From Phaseolus vulgaris (taxonomy: Eukaryota; Streptophyta; Magnoliopsida; Fabales; Fabaceae), in the NCBI RefSeq assembly GCF_000499845.2, contig NC_023754.2, forward strand, positions 12,378,037 through 12,442,036: a DNA stretch of 64,000 nt. Direction: 5' to 3'. Both the position numbers and the translations under genes were made by a program. Below the pieces are notes generated by a model. The model was not told where the DNA came from, ran no database searches, and saw only the letters and a list, made by a program, of their open reading frames with translations. Shown one piece after another: positions 34,699 to 47,570 of the stretch. How positions within the stretch are numbered: the first letter of the stretch is position 1; each line of letters starts with the position of its first letter.

Positions 34699-37600
34699 AT
34701 GTCAGAAAACAATTCTTTGCATGTGGAATTATCGAAGAAGACTTCGTTTTTGGGATTGAAATTATGGGTTTTGATTGGGATTGGTGTTGGTGCTTTTATA
34801 GTTCTGATTCTTTGTGCATTATCTGTATGGGTGATGTTCCGGAGAAAGTCTAGGAGATCTCTGGACAAGTTCTCTTTGTCACAAATACCGCATGTCTCAA
34901 AAGACATCAGAGTTGACAAGGTTGGGGTGCAGACTTCTTATGATCAAGCAGAAAGTGTAGCTATTCCTGTTCATGACAAAGCAAGTGAGAACAATTCTGA
35001 CAAGTTGTTAGTTCATTTGCGCAAGAGCAAATCTGGCGATGCTGATAATATCAGTCAGTGCAGCTCAGTTTATCATCATGAGAGAGGATTTAGTTCAATG
35101 TCAGGGGAAGAAGGAAGCTCCGGGACTGTTAAAAAGCAGTCTGCATTGGCATTTGGAGGAGTAGTAACTGCTTCTCCTCTAGTTGGCTTGCCAGAAATTT
35201 CTCATCTTGGGTGGGGTCACTGGTTTACGCTTAGAGATCTGGAACTTGCAACCAATCGCTTCTCTCCAGAGAATGTGATTGGTGAGGGTGGATATGGGGT
35301 TGTTTACAGGGGAAGATTGATCAATGGATCTGAGGTGGCGGTTAAGAAAATTCTTAACAACTTGTAAGAACACTTGATGGTTTATCCTACGACTATCATC
35401 TTGTTGCCACTATTTCTTGATTAAACAATGATCTTTGAACTTGCTCCATAATTGCATAATGTGTTGAATTCACAGGGGACAAGCAGAGAAAGAGTTCAGT
35501 GTGGAAGTGGAGGCTATTGGCCATGTTAGACATAAAAATCTTGTGCGCTTACTTGGTTATTGCATAGAAGGTGTTCACAGGTAAACTTGGTGGTCTTAAT
35601 GTATCAATATCACTAATGCACATATTCCCTTCTATACTCGATCACATTACTAACTTTCATTTTGTGATGGCCTTAGTCTTACTTTTTTATTGAAAATTTG
35701 AACTGAAGCTCTTTTCTTTGCCTTGTAGTTCTTTGTCTTTTTTAATGAGTGTGGTTTCCATCTGATTTGCAGGTTATTGGTGTATGAATATGTGAACAAT
35801 GGTAATTTGGAACAATGGCTACATGGGGCTATGAGCCAACAAGGGACACTTACCTGGGAAGCTCGGATGAAAGTTATAACGGGCACAGCCAAAGCGTAAG
35901 TTCTATTTGAAAACTTCAAACAGAGGACGATATGAATTATTTCTGTTGACTTGTGTGAAATTGCAGTGAAATTATTTTGTAATAACTATTTTAAAATTCA
36001 TATTTAGGATGATTTCTAAATGGTTGACCATGTTAAACTTGTTACACTGTTAGTGTATCAAATTTAAACACTCAGTTTTTATTGTGTATCATCAAAAGAA
36101 TGTCATCATTGTCATTTAAACACTCAGCGAATGTTGATATTGCTACTTTATAGGATATATAGTCAAGTCTTTTGCAATTTATTTGCCCGATTAGGATTCT
36201 GGGGACAGCACAACTATATGTTCTCTGCTAATCTGCTGCACTGGTCCATTGTTAAATCCCTAAACTTAGGGCACAAGGGACCTGTTGCCGAGATTATAAT
36301 GTTTTCCATAGTTTTATGTTGGTGCTTGCTCCATTGGATACCTAAGTTACTGTTATGGCAGTTTCAACATTATGCCCAGTTCCACTGATTAAGCTCCCTA
36401 TTTCCTATTACTGGTGGCAGGCTGGCTTATTTACATGAAGCTATAGAACCGAAAGTTGTTCACCGGGATATCAAGTCTAGCAACATATTGATTGATACTG
36501 AGTTCAATGCAAAGGTTTCTGACTTTGGTTTGGCCAAACTTCTGGACTCAGGAGAAAGTCACATTACTACTAGAGTAATGGGAACGTTTGGGTATGTAAA
36601 TGTTTTGTTATCTACTTTACAGATATTTTTGAATGATTGCATGGATGGAAACTTACTCCTGTTTCCAATTTCAGTTACGTGGCACCAGAATATGCGAATA
36701 CAGGTTTGTTAAATGAGAGGAGTGACATTTACAGTTTTGGTGTTCTCCTGCTAGAAGTAGTTACTGGAAGGGATCCTGTGGACTACTCACGTCCTGCTAA
36801 TGAGGTATGAATTACTTAAGCGGTGCCTAATTTACTTCTTCTAACTTTGTTTTGCATGAGAAGTGATCTTTGTTTTGCTTTTTGTATAGCAGATAATATT
36901 TTTTATTATCCTCATTACAGGTGAATCTTGTTGAATGGCTCAAGATGATGGTGGGGACTAGAAGGGCTGATGAAGTTGTGGATTCAAGGCTTGAAGTGAA
37001 ACCATCAACACGGGCTTTAAAGCGTTCTCTTCTGGTTGCACTTAGGTGTGTTGATCCTGAAGCAGAAAAGAGGCCTAAAATGAGTCAGGTTGTGAGAATG
37101 CTTGAAGCTGATGAATATTCATTCCGAGAGGTTCCCTTCATTGTCCTATCCTCATATTTAACTTTTGCTACTGTCTGAATCTTTTATCACAATTTGGAAC
37201 TTTAGGATGTTTGTATTGCTCTTTGCTACCTGACACATCTATTAAAATGACTCAGACATCATTGGAAGTTCATGCTTTCTCTATAGCCTTTTAGTTATAG
37301 TAGTGTGCTAAGCTTCTGGTTGTGTAGATTTACTGTTGAACTTGAAACTCTTGATTGACTAATAATGAATTACACATCAACTAGAATGATTGACACGTCA
37401 ATGGGAATACACGACTTTCCAATAGCCTTTTTGTCATTCTAGTGTGTCTCTTTGTGTGGAATTATTGTTGAACTTAATATTTTTGAATGACTAATAATGA
37501 ATAACATGTTCCCAAATTCATTCTCAGAATTCATCTTTACGTATGCAAACCCTCATGATTGGTTACTGTTTACTAAATGTTGAATGTCATGTATCCTCTC

Positions 37601-37848
37601 TAGTTTTTGTATGTGCATGTTTGAATTTATGATTTCCTGGATATTACATGAACTCTTCACCAGTCACTTCTATTGGATTTGTTAATTTAAGCTAAACATC
37701 TATTATATATCACTTCCAGGATCGAAGAAATAGAAAGAGCCGCACTGCCAGCATGGAAATTGAGTCCCTGAAGGATATTTCTGGACCATCTGATGCTGAA
37801 AATATGAAGGGTTCTGAAGGTCATGCACCAGAAACAACTCAAGGGTAG
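34699..37848 (+). CDS. Receptor-like serine/threonine protein kinase (At2g42960/At3g59110-type), seven coding exons
   Basis: This is a membrane-anchored kinase with no extracellular receptor domain of note. It phosphorylates Ser/Thr on substrates that are unknown for this plant family. Exons are 34,699-35,363, 35,476-35,580, 35,773-35,895, 36,421-36,591, 36,675-36,804, 36,921-37,130 and 37,720-37,848. All introns are GT-AG and the joined length (1,533 bp) is in frame for 510 residues, typical for the family. Residues 22-47 are a transmembrane segment followed by RRK, then a Ser-rich linker. The kinase shows [11 protein letters not shown] (about 195), the ATP lysine in VAVKK (216), HRDIKSSN with Asp 314 and DFG at 332-334, so it is an RD kinase with all key residues. 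Probable 5' UTR exon: about 33,450-34,129; UTR intron 34,130-34,627 (AAAG/gtgag...ttcag). The start is the ATG at 34,699; no in-frame upstream ATG was seen. Confidence 0.94.
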
Positions 37849-38400
37849 GATTGACAACCAAACTTGACTTAACCAGCTTCTACAATCGGCCTTGTTTCGA
37901 TTTCTGTAACCAATCAAATACCATATATGTTCAAAGCTTGTCTTGAGATTTTTTTTGCCGCAAATCCAAGAAGATAATCAAATCTGAGAGCAGAATCAAG
38001 TTGGAGATAGCTCATCTGGACAATGAAGCATTTTCTTATTCAAGATGGGGTATTCAAAGATATATGATATACAAAAATTCTAGGAGGATGAAGTCAGGGT
38101 GAGTGTACTAGTTCGTGTTGTACATGTACAGATGTCATCTGAGCCAATCTCTCTTCCATACTGCTAATTTGCAGCCATTTTTGTCTGCCTGAGAGTTGAG
38201 ATGATGAAAACTGATATTTGGCTTCGCTGTAGTTGCCATTTTGCTTTAAGTTAATCATTATGTATAAACTCGAAGAAGCATTATGTGAAGTGATTATATC
38301 TCTTTCTTTTGAAGTAGCCATGAATTGAGTACATATCTTTACTATCTCTGTTCTTATCACATTTTAAACTGTTGTACATATAGAGGAAACTAAGTCCTGT
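37849..38400 (+). other. Kinase gene 3' UTR and downstream region
   Basis: This follows the TAG at 37,846. There is no conserved coding sequence on either strand. The poly(A) site was not located with confidence; a TTTGAA/ATAAAC-rich stretch occurs near 38,240-38,280. Confidence 0.45.
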
Positions 38401-40214
38401 GATTCAATTTGCAACCTACCCAGATTATTATTGATCAACCAGGAAATGGATTAACTACACTAAATGACACACCAGCATATGTATGCTTATATTATTGGCC
38501 TGTTAGAACACTTTGTTTTTTTAATATTTTGATTTCCACCAAACTTACATTTAGTGTCTTGGGCGTTTTTAGCAATATGATCTTCTACCATAATTAAAGT
38601 TTCACTCATAATTTATACCAATTTTCAATACGCAAATGATTGGTAGTACTTAAAAAATTGTATCTAACTTTCGTTACTTTAGGTAGATACTAGATAAAGG
38701 CCAATTATGAGCAGTTTGAGGGAGGTTTCATTGTTGAACAATCGAATTTTGTTGAAATGAAGGGTGTCATTAAACAGATTATAGTAAGCTTTCATACTGA
38801 GTATTGTTGTTCTTCTAAAACTTGCGTAATTTGTATGAACTCCTTGTAAAATAACCTGAACGGAAGAAAGTGTTTCAATCATTTGATCCAGTTAATTGAT
38901 ATGCTAGCTCAACTTTTATTCATTCAAGTTTATTTTGCGACCTTTATTCCCTCATTCACTCAAATGTATGTTTTAAGTTATCTCGAACAAGCATTAAGGG
39001 GCATGCTTTATTCAAACAAATGATTCAAAGTTCAGATGATAAATACATAACACGAAACTACGTTTTGTCCTCAAAGTCGAACTAACTTTTTGGTATGCTA
39101 GTGATATTGAAGTGACATGTTCTTCTCGGTTCAACTAGTACCGTCTGTATGGTCGGAAACGAATTCAAAATTTCAAAGTACGAAAGATCAGTTACTAAAT
39201 CTTGGTCTTGTATCCATGTCACACTCCACTGTCAAGTTAAAAGAATACCCGGTAGTGTTCTTTAAAATTAATAGAACCATTCTAATCACTACAGTACCAA
39301 ATACTCAAATTTATAGTACTTTATATATGTCTCAACTCTCTTTTATCAATACCAAAGTGTGCCAAACTTGATGATTAGACTAACTTTGGTATAGTTGCAG
39401 TCAAGTAAAAAAAAACAGCCAACCAACTTTCATAGAGTTACATCAGTTTTCCCATTACCATCATTCTCGGACAACTTTTCATTTACTGTAAAAGGAGTTT
39501 AAACAAGATTACAATTCTCCAATGTGAACTTTTTTCAACAAGTCATTTTGTGTTTTTCTGAGAGAAAGATTCCTTCTTTGGGTAATGCATTTTCATTCCC
39601 AAAAATACCTCTTCACTCCAAGATCGGTGATTCTGTAACATGCTCAATTAAGAATGGTAAGCATAATTGTAAATATAGAAGTTTTTGACTATGATACTCT
39701 TAGTTTTTCTTTATGACTTGTTTAATCTGAAATGGTCTTCATGAGGCAAATAATGAGGCAAAATGGTCTTCATAATTTAAAATAATGAAGCAAAATGGTC
39801 TTCATGAGTACCCTAGTCCCACAACAACATCATGCCTATCATACTCAACTAGTTATAACATTACGTAACCAACATTTCTTCATATATAAATCATAAAACA
39901 TGCCATAATCAACATATTGTATAGAAATCATAAATCATGACATCAAAACATGAAATTAGCCAAATTGAGCTCAAAATCTCAAGTAGTATTCCCCTTGCAT
40001 ATGTCATTAGTCTGAGAAATAAATTCGATCTTAGTCAAGTCTGAAAGAAACTTTCACCAATGTTTACAAAAACATTTGCTGAGATTATGATAGTGAGACC
40101 TTGACCTAGCCAATAATACCTTAGTCTTAGTCAAGTCGACAACATCAGGACCAAAATCGAGTTGAGGAAAGAATATGAAAAATTTTAAATTCTTATTTTT
40201 TAGGACCCAAATTT
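38401..40214. other. Intergenic DNA
   Basis: I see no gene or clear mobile element. A short direct repeat of AAATGGTCTTCAT(G/A)A occurs near 39,731-39,806. Confidence 0.5.
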
Positions 40215-40310
40215 CAATTTCTGACCCAAACAACATATTTTGTGACAAAACATTTCAAATTTTCTATAAAAATGAGTTACTCTCTTAAAGTTCTTTATCC
40301 AAACACAGTA
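40215..40310. repeat. Second copy of the interspersed repeat at 18,640-18,850
   Basis: It shares CATATTTTGTGACAAAACATTTC, TCTATAAAAATGAGTTAC and ATCCAAACACA with 18,690-18,800. It lies just at the 3' edge of the first mTERF duplication unit. Confidence 0.5.
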
Positions 40311-40923
40311 CTAAGGAAACAATGTTGTACCCTTAAATCTGCTATAACTTTTGGCTTTAAGGCAAATGTTCAACGAGAGAAAGCACGAAACCTGATCTTT
40401 CCTAGCAATATTCGATGCTACTGAACCCATGAGCACATTGTTCTTATCATTAAAGAAACAATACTTTGACTACAAACATCATTTGTAATTTGTAATTTGT
40501 AATAACTAATAAGCCTGACTAGCAAAGATAAACAGAAGTTGAGAAAAGTTCAAAACTATATGTATACATGACTTCATACAACGGTATGCACTATGCACTA
40601 ACAAGATATAGTGACAAATTTCAAGTTGAAGGGAGTCATAAGCTTGGGTTTGTAACTCAACTAAACAGAATTCATTCATTAAAGAATTGTAAAAGTAGCA
40701 CAACAACTAAATATAATTTGATATATGCCTGAAATTGAAAAATAGATGCACAATCAAGATAATTCAATTGAATATCAAAGAGTAAGTAAATCTGACCAAA
40801 ACTATATTTAAGTAAAACAAAACTCACAATATCGACATAAAAAGCAAAAGCTTTCAAGTGCCCTTTAGCATTGAAATACAGAAGTTAAAAGTTAGAAAAA
40901 TAGCCAGCATAAACCTTCAAAGA

Positions 40924-42105
40924 CTACAATACATCATCATGATGAATCAATCCTTTGTAGACATCTGGCAATAAAGGCAAATCTTCCTGGAAACCAATGA
41001 CAAATTTCTTCAAAAATATTTCCTCGGTCATGCCCATATAGGAACCAAAACTCAAACTACTCTTAAGTAAACCTTTTGATTTCAAGATTTTAATTACTGT
41101 GAGTCTAGGGATAATCCTGTTCTCCAAGTTGTAGGCTAGAATAGGAGGATATGCAGCAATATCTAATGATGGCAAACCCATATCCTTCACTAGGAAAGTC
41201 ATTTTTTTCGTAACTGTTTCCTCTGATAACTTCATAAAATTGGGAAACTTCACAAACGCTTGAAGAGCCATTTCCCAGTTCCAGCCCCACCTCTCATAAA
41301 TCTTAAATTTCGATTCCCATGCTCCTTCGCGCATCGTTAAAAGCACTTGGATAGCCATGACAAAATTTGTTTTCTTATGATCAAACCCAATTTTCTTAAT
41401 TCTCTCGAAAACTTCCACAAATCTGGAATGCTTCCCCATTGCTGCAGAGGGGAAGTTGACCATCAGCAGAGAGATGGAACCCTGAGGCACACCAGACTGC
41501 CTCAGAATTTCGATGTTGGGAACCAAGTCATTCCATAGGTCACAATATGTGAAACCAAGTGGGGCATTTCTCAAAACTCTAACAACTTCCCCATCATCAC
41601 GAACTATACGCCTTATAATCTGGTACCGTGGCACAATGCAGTTTTCCAGACTCCTGAGCAAGATTAAGGGGTTTTCAAGCGCGATCTTATGGATGACAGT
41701 GTTGGAAGCCCCAATAGAGTGGAAGAACTTGAGTTTGGGCAAGAGGGTCGTCTCTAGCTTTGCAGCAAGCAACCTGGGATTTTTCTCGACGAGTTTTGCA
41801 ACCTGAGTTTTGGAGAATCCATAGTCCTTGAGAGTATCAAGAACAGCATTTGGACCATCTGGGGTTTTCAGATTCACCCTCTTGGCGAGTTCCCTGGCCA
41901 ATTCAAGTGACAACCCACATGAGTTAACGAGGTAAGACACGGTAAAGGTGTCACCTTTGAGGCTGTTCCCACTAGAAGTGAACGTGTTGAACATAAAAAG
42001 AAAAGCATTGTGTTTGTATTGCAGCAGGGAACCCAGTGGGAATTGGGTGCTTCTGTAGTGTGTGAAGGACGCAAATAGTGTTGTAATGAGAACACGAGGC
42101 ACCAT
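40924..42105 (-). CDS. mTERF family protein, copy 1 (393 aa)
   Basis: mTERF (mitochondrial transcription termination factor) proteins of plants bind organellar nucleic acids and act in transcription, splicing or translation in mitochondria or plastids. The intronless frame has an N-terminal region rich in Ser, Thr and Arg and lacking acidic residues (VPRVLITTLFASFTHYRS), consistent with an organelle transit peptide. Its helical mTERF repeats follow, with landmark sequences FTVSYLVNSCGLS, LVEKNPRLL, KLKFFHSIGAS, SGVPQGSISLLMV, LVKDMGLPSLDIAAYPPIL and RIIPRLTVIKILKSKGLL. The length matches the plant family, whose genes are usually intronless and tandemly duplicated in eudicots. Start: ATG at 42,105 with no nearby upstream in-frame ATG. 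Its twin is at 48,407-49,588. The substrate and organelle are not known. Confidence 0.94.
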   Translation of the reverse strand: MVPRVLITTLFASFTHYRSTQFPLGSLLQYKHNAFLFMFNTFTSSGNSLKGDTFTVSYLVNSCGLSLELARELAKRVNLKTPDGPNAVLDTLKDYGFSKTQVAKLVEKNPRLLAAKLETTLLPKLKFFHSIGASNTVIHKIALENPLILLRSLENCIVPRYQIIRRIVRDDGEVVRVLRNAPLGFTYCDLWNDLVPNIEILRQSGVPQGSISLLMVNFPSAAMGKHSRFVEVFERIKKIGFDHKKTNFVMAIQVLLTMREGAWESKFKIYERWGWNWEMALQAFVKFPNFMKLSEETVTKKMTFLVKDMGLPSLDIAAYPPILAYNLENRIIPRLTVIKILKSKGLLKSSLSFGSYMGMTEEIFLKKFVIGFQEDLPLLPDVYKGLIHHDDVL

Positions 42106-42759
42106 TTACTTACTCAGATTTCAATGTTCCACAAATGTATGCTTTTGAACGTTGCAACCTTCAATGCAAACCCTTAAGCTGACTTCAAAGCAGGTTGGTT
42201 GAAACGGCAATGGGGGCACTGAAGAATCGCAGTTCTAAAATTGAGAAGAAGGAATGGGAGTTGCTTTGTGTAGTTTGGTGCTACGTAGAGGCCAGTTTTC
42301 TCGGTGGAGTTTTATCTAGCGGTAGAAATGGGCTAACCCGACCAGTTTTACTCCGTCTCACATTTGACCTGAAAAAACATTGAAGTGGGACTCACTTTGT
42401 TGGCTCGTTTTTATGTAAGATTGATTTTCGTATAAACAAAATCTTAACAATATAATATAATGTTATAATAATATTTTTATTATATTTATAGATTTATCAT
42501 TCATAGTAAAATTTAAATAAATTAAATATACATAAAATTAGCATCCGCCTTATATCCTTAAAAAATAAATGTTGTAAAATCAATAAAGAGTGTTGCTAAA
42601 GAAACATAGTTCAAAACATCGAGAAAAACTTTGCATATTTTTTTGCCAATTTCATACATAGATGTTAATCTTGTTGGAGCACTTCTCACACATCTAATGA
42701 TTAATTCCAAATTTAATGTCGATCTTACTAGAACACTCTTTGGCAAGATTATCAAACTC

Positions 42760-43145
42760 TAGAGTCTACTCAGACTCGTTGTGGGAGGGATGTAAACTCG
42801 ACTCGTAAACCCAACTCGTAGAATCGTAAGAGTCTATTTCATATAAAAATAATAATTCATGATACCAATTCCATAATATTGAAATAAACAAACTCATACA
42901 CCAACAAAATAACTAAAACAACACAAATGTTATCAAGTTTAAAAGTTTCATTCATCTAATCCTCTAAAGAAATCATCTCCAAGATCTTCATGATCATCTC
43001 CATCATTATCTTCATCACCATCTTCATCGCCACTAACATCATCATCAAAAACTATATTATCAAAATCAGTTGCATCTAGAATTGAATCATTTAAATTTGT
43101 TCCTTCAACTAAGTCAACATTCACACCATCATCTTCAACTTGAGT
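42760..43145 (-). pseudogene. Acidic protein tail, possibly hAT transposon-derived
   Basis: The minus strand from 43,140 to about 42,955 reads as a very acidic stretch (FDDDVSGDEDGDEDND, HEDLGDDFF) ending at a stop. Downstream (42,770-42,830) repeated ACTCGTAAAC-type units resemble subterminal repeats of hAT elements. Plant hAT/BED-type transposases can end in such acidic tails, but a host gene tail or simple sequence is possible. It is joined directly to the copia fragment at about 43,150, which suggests a rearrangement breakpoint. Confidence 0.3.
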
Positions 43146-44490
43146 TTACTCAACCTCAACAGTACAATTGAAAGAAGGAACAACATAAGATGTGGTATTA
43201 TTTCTAAAACTATGAGATTCAAAAATATATAAATCAGCTTTAGCATCAACTAAACCAAACCTCTCTTTGGTTTGATTGTCATGTATCATACACTGAGTAG
43301 AAGAAAATATCAAATTGTAGTTTAGATTAAGACTAAGTTTTGAAGTAGATATGAAGTTAAAGGCAAAGTGAGGTATATACAAAACAACAGTTAGATACAA
43401 TTTGTTATTAAAAACAATGGTTCCATTAAAATTTGAGAACACATGGTTACCATTGGGCATACTAATTTGAATAGGTTTAATACTCTTATAAGAAGCAAAT
43501 TCAGATGAGGAAATGCATACATGATCCGTGGCCCCCGAATCTAAAATCCAATAATTTTTAGTATTTTATAATTTATTTAAGGTGTAAACATTATTGGTTG
43601 AAGATTGCTTAGCCACTTTATGTGTGGAATCCACAATGAAGAAGCCCACCTAGTTCACTTGCACTTGATTGGCAAAGTTTCCATTGGTGTTTTGCTTGAG
43701 AATATAAGGAAAAGCCTGATATTGTTGTGCAGTGAGGCGAAAATCCCCATTTTCATATTCCTTCTTGCATTGCTTAGAAAAAACATCATTAGATACCCTA
43801 ATATTATTTACACTAGTTTTACAATTGTAAAACTTGTACCAAGGGGGGTAACCATGCATTTTGTAACAAGTATCAACCGTATGACCAGTTTTATTACAGT
43901 GAATATACAATTTCCTATTGTTGCCATTGCCAAATTTATAAGTTTTGTTTTCTTGATTAGGAAAACCAATTTTGTGAATGCAAGTATTTTCAGTATGACC
44001 ATTTTTTTTCCATAAAAGGTACAAACATCAGGAACAAGATTACAATTAGAATTTACTCTACTAACACTGGTGATCAGAAAATTGCTAGCCATTTGGCGCT
44101 CTTGTTGTGTCATGAGAGAAAAAATCTTGGTTATGGGTGGTATAGGTTTCATAAGGAGAACCATGTGACCTTATGTTATGGTATTGATCATTCAACCTCT
44201 GTAACAAACAAATGGTCTAATCCTCACATTTTCTTTGGCTAATAACAGAGGCAACAAAACACAAACACTTGGTTGCACAGATGCATATAGGATTTGGTCT
44301 AAAATTTTCCAATTCATCCCAAATAATTCTTCGTTTAGTAAAAAATTCAGTAACAGATAAATCTCCTTCTTTTAAAGAAGCAACTTCCAATGGAAGGTAA
44401 AAAATTCTAGATAAATCTCCTTGTGAAAACCTAATTTTCAATTCATTAGAGCGATGTTCATTCATATTATATTTTGTTTAATAGGAGTAG
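43146..44490 (-). pseudogene. Ty1/copia gag-protease fragment
   Basis: In minus order it carries a gag piece (44,217-44,465; FSQGDLSRIFYLP, GDLSVTEFFTKRR), zinc-knuckle material (43,650-44,024; NGHTENTC and CNKTGHTVDTC, though the first knuckle is incomplete), and the protease with an intact WILDSGATDHVC at about 43,535-43,550, continuing through LYLTVVLYIPHFAFNF to 43,146. GAG-pre-integrase onward is missing. It is the same lineage as the complete element at 5,873-11,430, whose protease has lost this very glycine. No LTRs were seen, and several frameshifts are present. Confidence 0.8.
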
Positions 44491-44499
44491 AGACATAAT

Positions 44500-46580
44500 G
44501 AACTGACCACAATACCACCATATTATTGCATCTTTGTGTTGTGTTAATGTTACTTATTTTCTGTATAGGACCTTTTTTCTTTTTGTACCACCTTATCTTA
44601 GCTACAAAAATATTATTATTGTTGTCTTATTAAAATATGGTGAATTTTTTTATAGAATATACGAACCAATCCACCTTATTATTGACTTGTAATTTAATTA
44701 ATATAATAAAAATTAAAATTATTACTATCAGTTTAAGGATTTAATTAGTATTTATCTTACTTGATCTATACTACTATTAAAGGGTTCATAATTTGCAAAA
44801 CTTGTAAAGAGTGTCTGAAATTTTTTTAAAAAAAATAGGTAACTTTTTACTCTCTTTTTTAATTCTAAGAAAGTTAATGTATTTCAATCATACTTATTTT
44901 GGGTAATATTTATATCACTAAATTTAACGGTATTATTAACGGGATCATAATCTCTTTCCGAAAGCTTATAAACACAGTCTCATACATGAAGAAAAACTAA
45001 TGCTTTTATGAAACCTGTCAGGTTTTTATTTAAATGTGGTAGAGTTTTGTTTTAAACATTAAATGTTTTGCATAATGTTTATGTGGTTGAAAGTAACATT
45101 ATCATGTTTGGGTATATGCTACTAACTTACTACTAAGCCAAAAATTATAGTTTTACATTATAGTGTAGCAATCCAAATATCAATATTCAATTATAGCTTC
45201 ACCCATTTTGACCTTAGTCACAGAACAAGCAATTTTCCCCTCAACAATTTCCTAGTCGTAACAACAACACTATATATTATTCGTCTCCGTTGTAAAGCAA
45301 AATGATCCATCACATATATTAAAATAACTAGTTTAAGCACAAGATTTGCAAAAGCAAGCATTTCAAAGTCTATTCTCAATACAATATCATCACTACCACT
45401 ACTAGGAAGCTACATAGAGGCACCCCCTCAAGACCCACCAAGCATTGAAAACCAACAACATATTATAAACCAACAAAACACATCATAAACTTATATTCAT
45501 AAAGTACTCAAATGTTAGGAAATCTTACCTGGCCAGCTTCAGTTCTAAGAGTGACTTATATATCTATTGGATAACTTTGATTAATGTCAATTGGTTTTAA
45601 GATAACATCATAAATAATATTAGAGCCTATGATTCTTAAAATGAAAAGTAAAAGTAAGGAATTGAAAATCAGAACTTAAAGCTAAATAGTCATCTATGAT
45701 GCACCGATGTTTCAATTTGTGTTACTCTATGATACTTTCCTGATAATAATTTATAATTTTTTATTTTGACAATGTCAAAGAACTATTAATTTAATTTGGA
45801 TTTGTACAATTACAATTATATATTTACTATGTTTTAAGATCTTTTATACATTTTTAGATAGTATATGTTATGTATTCTATCCATTATTTTCAGCTACCTT
45901 TGGAGTTAAACGTGTCTGCAGAAATTAAGCATGTAGCAGCAGGCCATTAAGCATGTAGCAGCAGGCAGCAGGCAATGGTAGTCCATAAATAATTATCACA
46001 AACAATCAAGCCAAACCCTGTACCTTCATGTCTCACTGATGCATCAAAATTCAGTTTTAAAAGAAATAATAATATATCTTAGTTCTAGCTGCACACAACA
46101 AAAAATCACAAGATTCTAATTGATTGCTACTTTGCACAGTAATCTTCAGTTTTCATATCAATTTGTGCATTTGCCTTTGTAATATCCAGCATTCTGTTAA
46201 CCAAAATAATCATAGTATTTCATTACCATTTTAATTGGGAGATAGAAATATGCACTAACACGTGTTTTAAACACAAGTCTAGTTCCATAGATGAACGACC
46301 ATTTTCTTTTAAGTTTGTCTTCATTCTCCCTTGTGGACATTCTAAATTTAGACATACAAAAACATTTGTAACTACAATCATGTAAATAGCAGTGCTCTTT
46401 AGATAGCAAAGACAATCGGAGCATTTTATGACAGACATACTTTTTAACTTTCTCTACAATCATATCTCATCACATGAAAGATAACATAAAACAAAACAAA
46501 AAAGATACAAACAAACATAGGAAGAGGACTAGGCTAAAACCTATGCTGAAAAAACAAGAAACTCCCAAAAACTAACCAAT
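44500..46580. other. Intergenic DNA between the mTERF duplicates
   Basis: No gene is recognised. Short minus-strand frames (46,197-46,463) lack family features. A two-copy 22-bp repeat is annotated separately. Confidence 0.45.
45924..45967. repeat. 22-bp direct repeat, two copies
   Basis: ATTAAGCATGTAGCAGCAGG occurs at 45,924 and again at 45,946, then continues into short GCAGCAGGCA units. Confidence 0.9.
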
Positions 46581-46589
46581 GCGAAACAT

Positions 46590-47570
46590 GTGGATTCCCA
46601 CACACCTTAGTTACTCCATGATTCGTACTTTTGAGTTTTCCTCCTGTTATGTTCAGCTCCTTCAATCCTTGGAGCATCTGGGTAGGCTTCAATCATTCTG
46701 AAATTTGCAACTTTTACAAACTTGAAAGCAAAATGATCTGAATATCATTGTACCTTATGTCAGACACACCCCATGATATTTTGAGGTGATCAAGTTTTGA
46801 CAACTCTCTCAAGCTTTCAAACAGTCCATCTTGGACCAGAGCCCCAATTGCAAATTTTGCAAGATTTGATATTCTACAATGAGTCTTCTCAGAACTACCT
46901 ATTACAAATCCCTTGAGTACCCGATGATCAGTCAACTTCTTAAACCCCTTTGTCATTCTCTTGAACAATAGCAGTGACAAATCAAAATGTCTGAACTTTC
47001 TCAATGACGCAATATCATCCAGCAGTGTTTCTAGATTGTGACAGGCCTTGAACAGAAACTAAAAAATAGAGGGAGGCAGCTCAGATATTCTTGATATCCC
47101 TGAAAGCCTAAGATACTTCAAATGCTTTTGATTCCTTAACTTCATCAGGAATTCTTCATTCACCACTTCAATATGATGTGCAACCACTTTAATGTGATAA
47201 TGAAGATTGCACAATCTGAGAATATTTTCAGATTCAGAACGCATTTACAAATCATTTACAAATTGTGTAATCTGAAAATGTATTTCAAATTATACAATCT
47301 AGTATTTATAAAATCAAGTGACAAATATATAAACTGCAAGAATTGTATAAAAAGCATTAGAGTGAGAATATGACTTATAAAAGCATATTTGAGTAAACAT
47401 GAAAGTTCCTCCAGTAAAATCTGATTAGCAAGCAATACCTCATTATCTTTTTCCATTTCAATCTTTTCAATTCTTGTTGGAAAGACCAACGCCAAAAGAC
47501 AATCACGAAAATTATAAGTACAAAAAATTAGTTCTGTATAAAGGACAATAGAAAACAATAGCCTTAGCAA
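46590..47570 (-). pseudogene. CC-NBS-LRR (RPP13-like protein 4/ZAR1-type) LRR remnant
   Basis: Such proteins are intracellular immune receptors. Only LRR-region pieces remain. A piece at 47,059-47,244 carries LRNQKHLKYLRLSGISRISELP. The next (46,714-47,004) carries VLKGFVIGSSEKTHCRISNLAKF, FESLRELSKLDHLKISWGVSD and NDIQIILLSSL. Further downstream in another frame there is LKELNITGGKL (about 46,635-46,670). No P-loop, NB-ARC or CC domain is present, and pieces are joined with missing repeats. The frame at 47,256-47,570 might hold a degraded NB-ARC/linker part (DCLLALVFP-like) but this is weak. It lies between the two mTERF copies. Confidence 0.75.

Noticed and set aside
41347..41806. Plus-strand frames over the first mTERF gene (and the like at 48,743-49,405)
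   Set aside because: They are antisense shadows of a well-supported intronless gene.
45924..45975. Direct repeats considered as a CRISPR-like array
   Set aside because: Only two adjacent copies without spacers, in plant nuclear DNA.
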